Made by a program: the position numbers and the translations under genes
In this document: positions 14,361-15,113 of the stretch, in pieces
Position numbering within the stretch: position 1 is the first letter of the stretch
Layout of the letters: every line of letters starts with the position of its first letter
From: Bacillota bacterium
GTDB lineage: Bacteria > Bacillota > Clostridia > Lachnospirales > Lachnospiraceae
Direction of reading: 5' to 3'
DNA: 15,113 nucleotides
NCBI GenBank assembly: GCA_022717655.1
Contig: JAIIAN010000065.1
Span: 1 to 15,113 of the forward strand
The notes under the pieces: generated by a model
Told to the model about the DNA's origin: nothing
The model's input: the letters and a program-made list of their open reading frames with translations, nothing else
The model's database searches: none

Positions 14361-15113
14361 ATGGCAGTCAAAATGAAAATGAAAACAGCAGTAATGACAG
14401 ATTTACAGAAAGTAGAAATTCAGGAACGTGAAGTTCCGACACCGAAGAGTGATGAAGTACTTGTAAAAGTAGAATATGTAGGAATCTGTGGTTCTGACTT
14501 ACATTACTATGAATCAGGAAGAATCGGAGATTTCATCGTAGAAACTCCTTTCGTACTGGGACATGAAGCAGGTGGTACTGTTGTGGAAGTTGGCGAAAAT
14601 GTAAAACACTTAAAAGTTGGTGACAGAGTTGCCTTAGAGCCGGGAAAAACCTGTGGAAAATGCGAATTCTGCAAACAGGGTAAATACAATCTGTGTAAAG
14701 ACGTTGTATTCTTCGCAACTCCGCCGGTAGACGGTGTATTCCAGGAGTATGTTGCACATGAAGCTGACCTTTGCTTTAAACTGCCGGAAAACGTAAGCAC
14801 AATGGAAGGTGCATTAATTGAGCCATTAGCAGTTGGTATGCATGCTGCAAATCAGGGTGGCGCTCACCTTGGACAGACTGCAGTTGTAACAGGTGCAGGA
14901 TGCATCGGTCTTGTAACTCTGCTTTCTTTGAAAGCAATGGGAGTATCTAATGTAATTGTAGTTGATATTATGGAAAAACGTCTGCAGAAAGCATTGGAGC
15001 TTGGCGCAACAGCAGTTATCAATGGAAAAGAAGAAGATACGGTTGCCCGCATTATGGAACTGACAGGTGGAAGAGGATTTGACCTTGGAATCGAAACCGC
15101 AGGTTCTCAGATT
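14361..15113 (+). CDS. Zinc-dependent medium-chain polyol/alcohol dehydrogenase (xylitol/sorbitol dehydrogenase-like), 3' truncated by window end
   Basis: The first 251 residues of a protein expected to be about 345-350 long are present. The GroES-like catalytic domain has the zinc ligands Cys43 (GICGSDLHY) and His68-Glu69 (GHE), with Glu154 (IEPLAVG). The structural-zinc cysteines are at 98, 101, 104 and 112. The Rossmann fold begins with VVTGAGCIG (175-183), and Asp202 at the end of the next strand favours NAD over NADP. The stretch FFATPPVDGVFQEYV is typical of the sorbitol/xylitol/L-iditol dehydrogenase group. ATG 14361 follows GCGAGGA at 14346-14352. It lies 52 bp after GH115 with no terminator, so it is probably in the same transcript. 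It could oxidise a polyol or interconvert a sugar released by the locus. The precise substrate cannot be set. Confidence 0.88.
   Translation, partial: MAVKMKMKTAVMTDLQKVEIQEREVPTPKSDEVLVKVEYVGICGSDLHYYESGRIGDFIVETPFVLGHEAGGTVVEVGENVKHLKVGDRVALEPGKTCGKCEFCKQGKYNLCKDVVFFATPPVDGVFQEYVAHEADLCFKLPENVSTMEGALIEPLAVGMHAANQGGAHLGQTAVVTGAGCIGLVTLLSLKAMGVSNVIVVDIMEKRLQKALELGATAVINGKEEDTVARIMELTGGRGFDLGIETAGSQI

Noticed and set aside
1..15113. CRISPR arrays, insertion sequences, tRNA/rRNA genes, phage or defence genes
   Set aside because: No regularly spaced repeats, transposase-like proteins, terminal inverted repeats, RNA gene signatures or defence-type domains were seen on either strand.

Overview
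The window looks like part of the chromosome of a low-GC Gram-positive gut anaerobe, most likely a Lachnospiraceae-type Clostridiales. The evidence is AT-rich intergenic DNA, strong AAGGAGG-type ribosome binding sites, a long-form hibernation factor, an LplB/YtcP-type sugar ABC importer with a lipoprotein binding protein, and intracellular glycoside hydrolases. Genus cannot be set from the sequence alone. All genes lie on the + strand.

Layout: (1) 1-744, the housekeeping gene hpf with its own promoter and terminator. (2) 745-1807, an AraC-family regulator as a single transcription unit, with two palindromes in its promoter/leader. (3) 1808-7296, an SGNH/sialate-O-acetylesterase-like carbohydrate esterase followed 50 bp later by a large GH2 beta-galactosidase-type enzyme, closed by a terminator. 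(4) 7297-7553, a 257-bp regulatory region with 21-bp-phased repeats, a CRE-like site and a perfect -10 box. (5) 7554-11279, two ABC permeases and a lipoprotein sugar-binding protein, with two hairpins before the binding-protein gene and a terminator after it. (6) 11280-15113, a GH115 alpha-glucuronidase and a zinc-dependent medium-chain polyol/alcohol dehydrogenase that runs off the window end.

Taken together, regions 2-6 read as a carbohydrate utilisation locus for an acetylated, (methyl)glucuronic-acid-decorated oligosaccharide. Glucuronoxylan fragments are the best guess, and a galactose-containing hemicellulose or arabinogalactan is the main alternative. The lipoprotein would capture the oligosaccharide and the two permeases import it, using an ATPase not encoded here. 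Three cytoplasmic enzymes without signal peptides (esterase, GH2, GH115) would then remove acetyl, terminal glycosyl and glucuronosyl groups. No backbone-cleaving xylanase, beta-xylosidase or xylose isomerase is present, so the locus looks like a debranching module that depends on enzymes elsewhere.

I did not find a clearly undescribed type of system. The most interesting unexplained structure is regulatory. GCAA-type half-sites spaced exactly 21 bp (or 42/63 bp) occur before the importer operon and before the esterase. A 12-mer (TAGCAAAATYTG) is shared by the araC leader and the importer promoter. Palindromes sit on the araC promoter and directly against the GH115 ribosome binding site.
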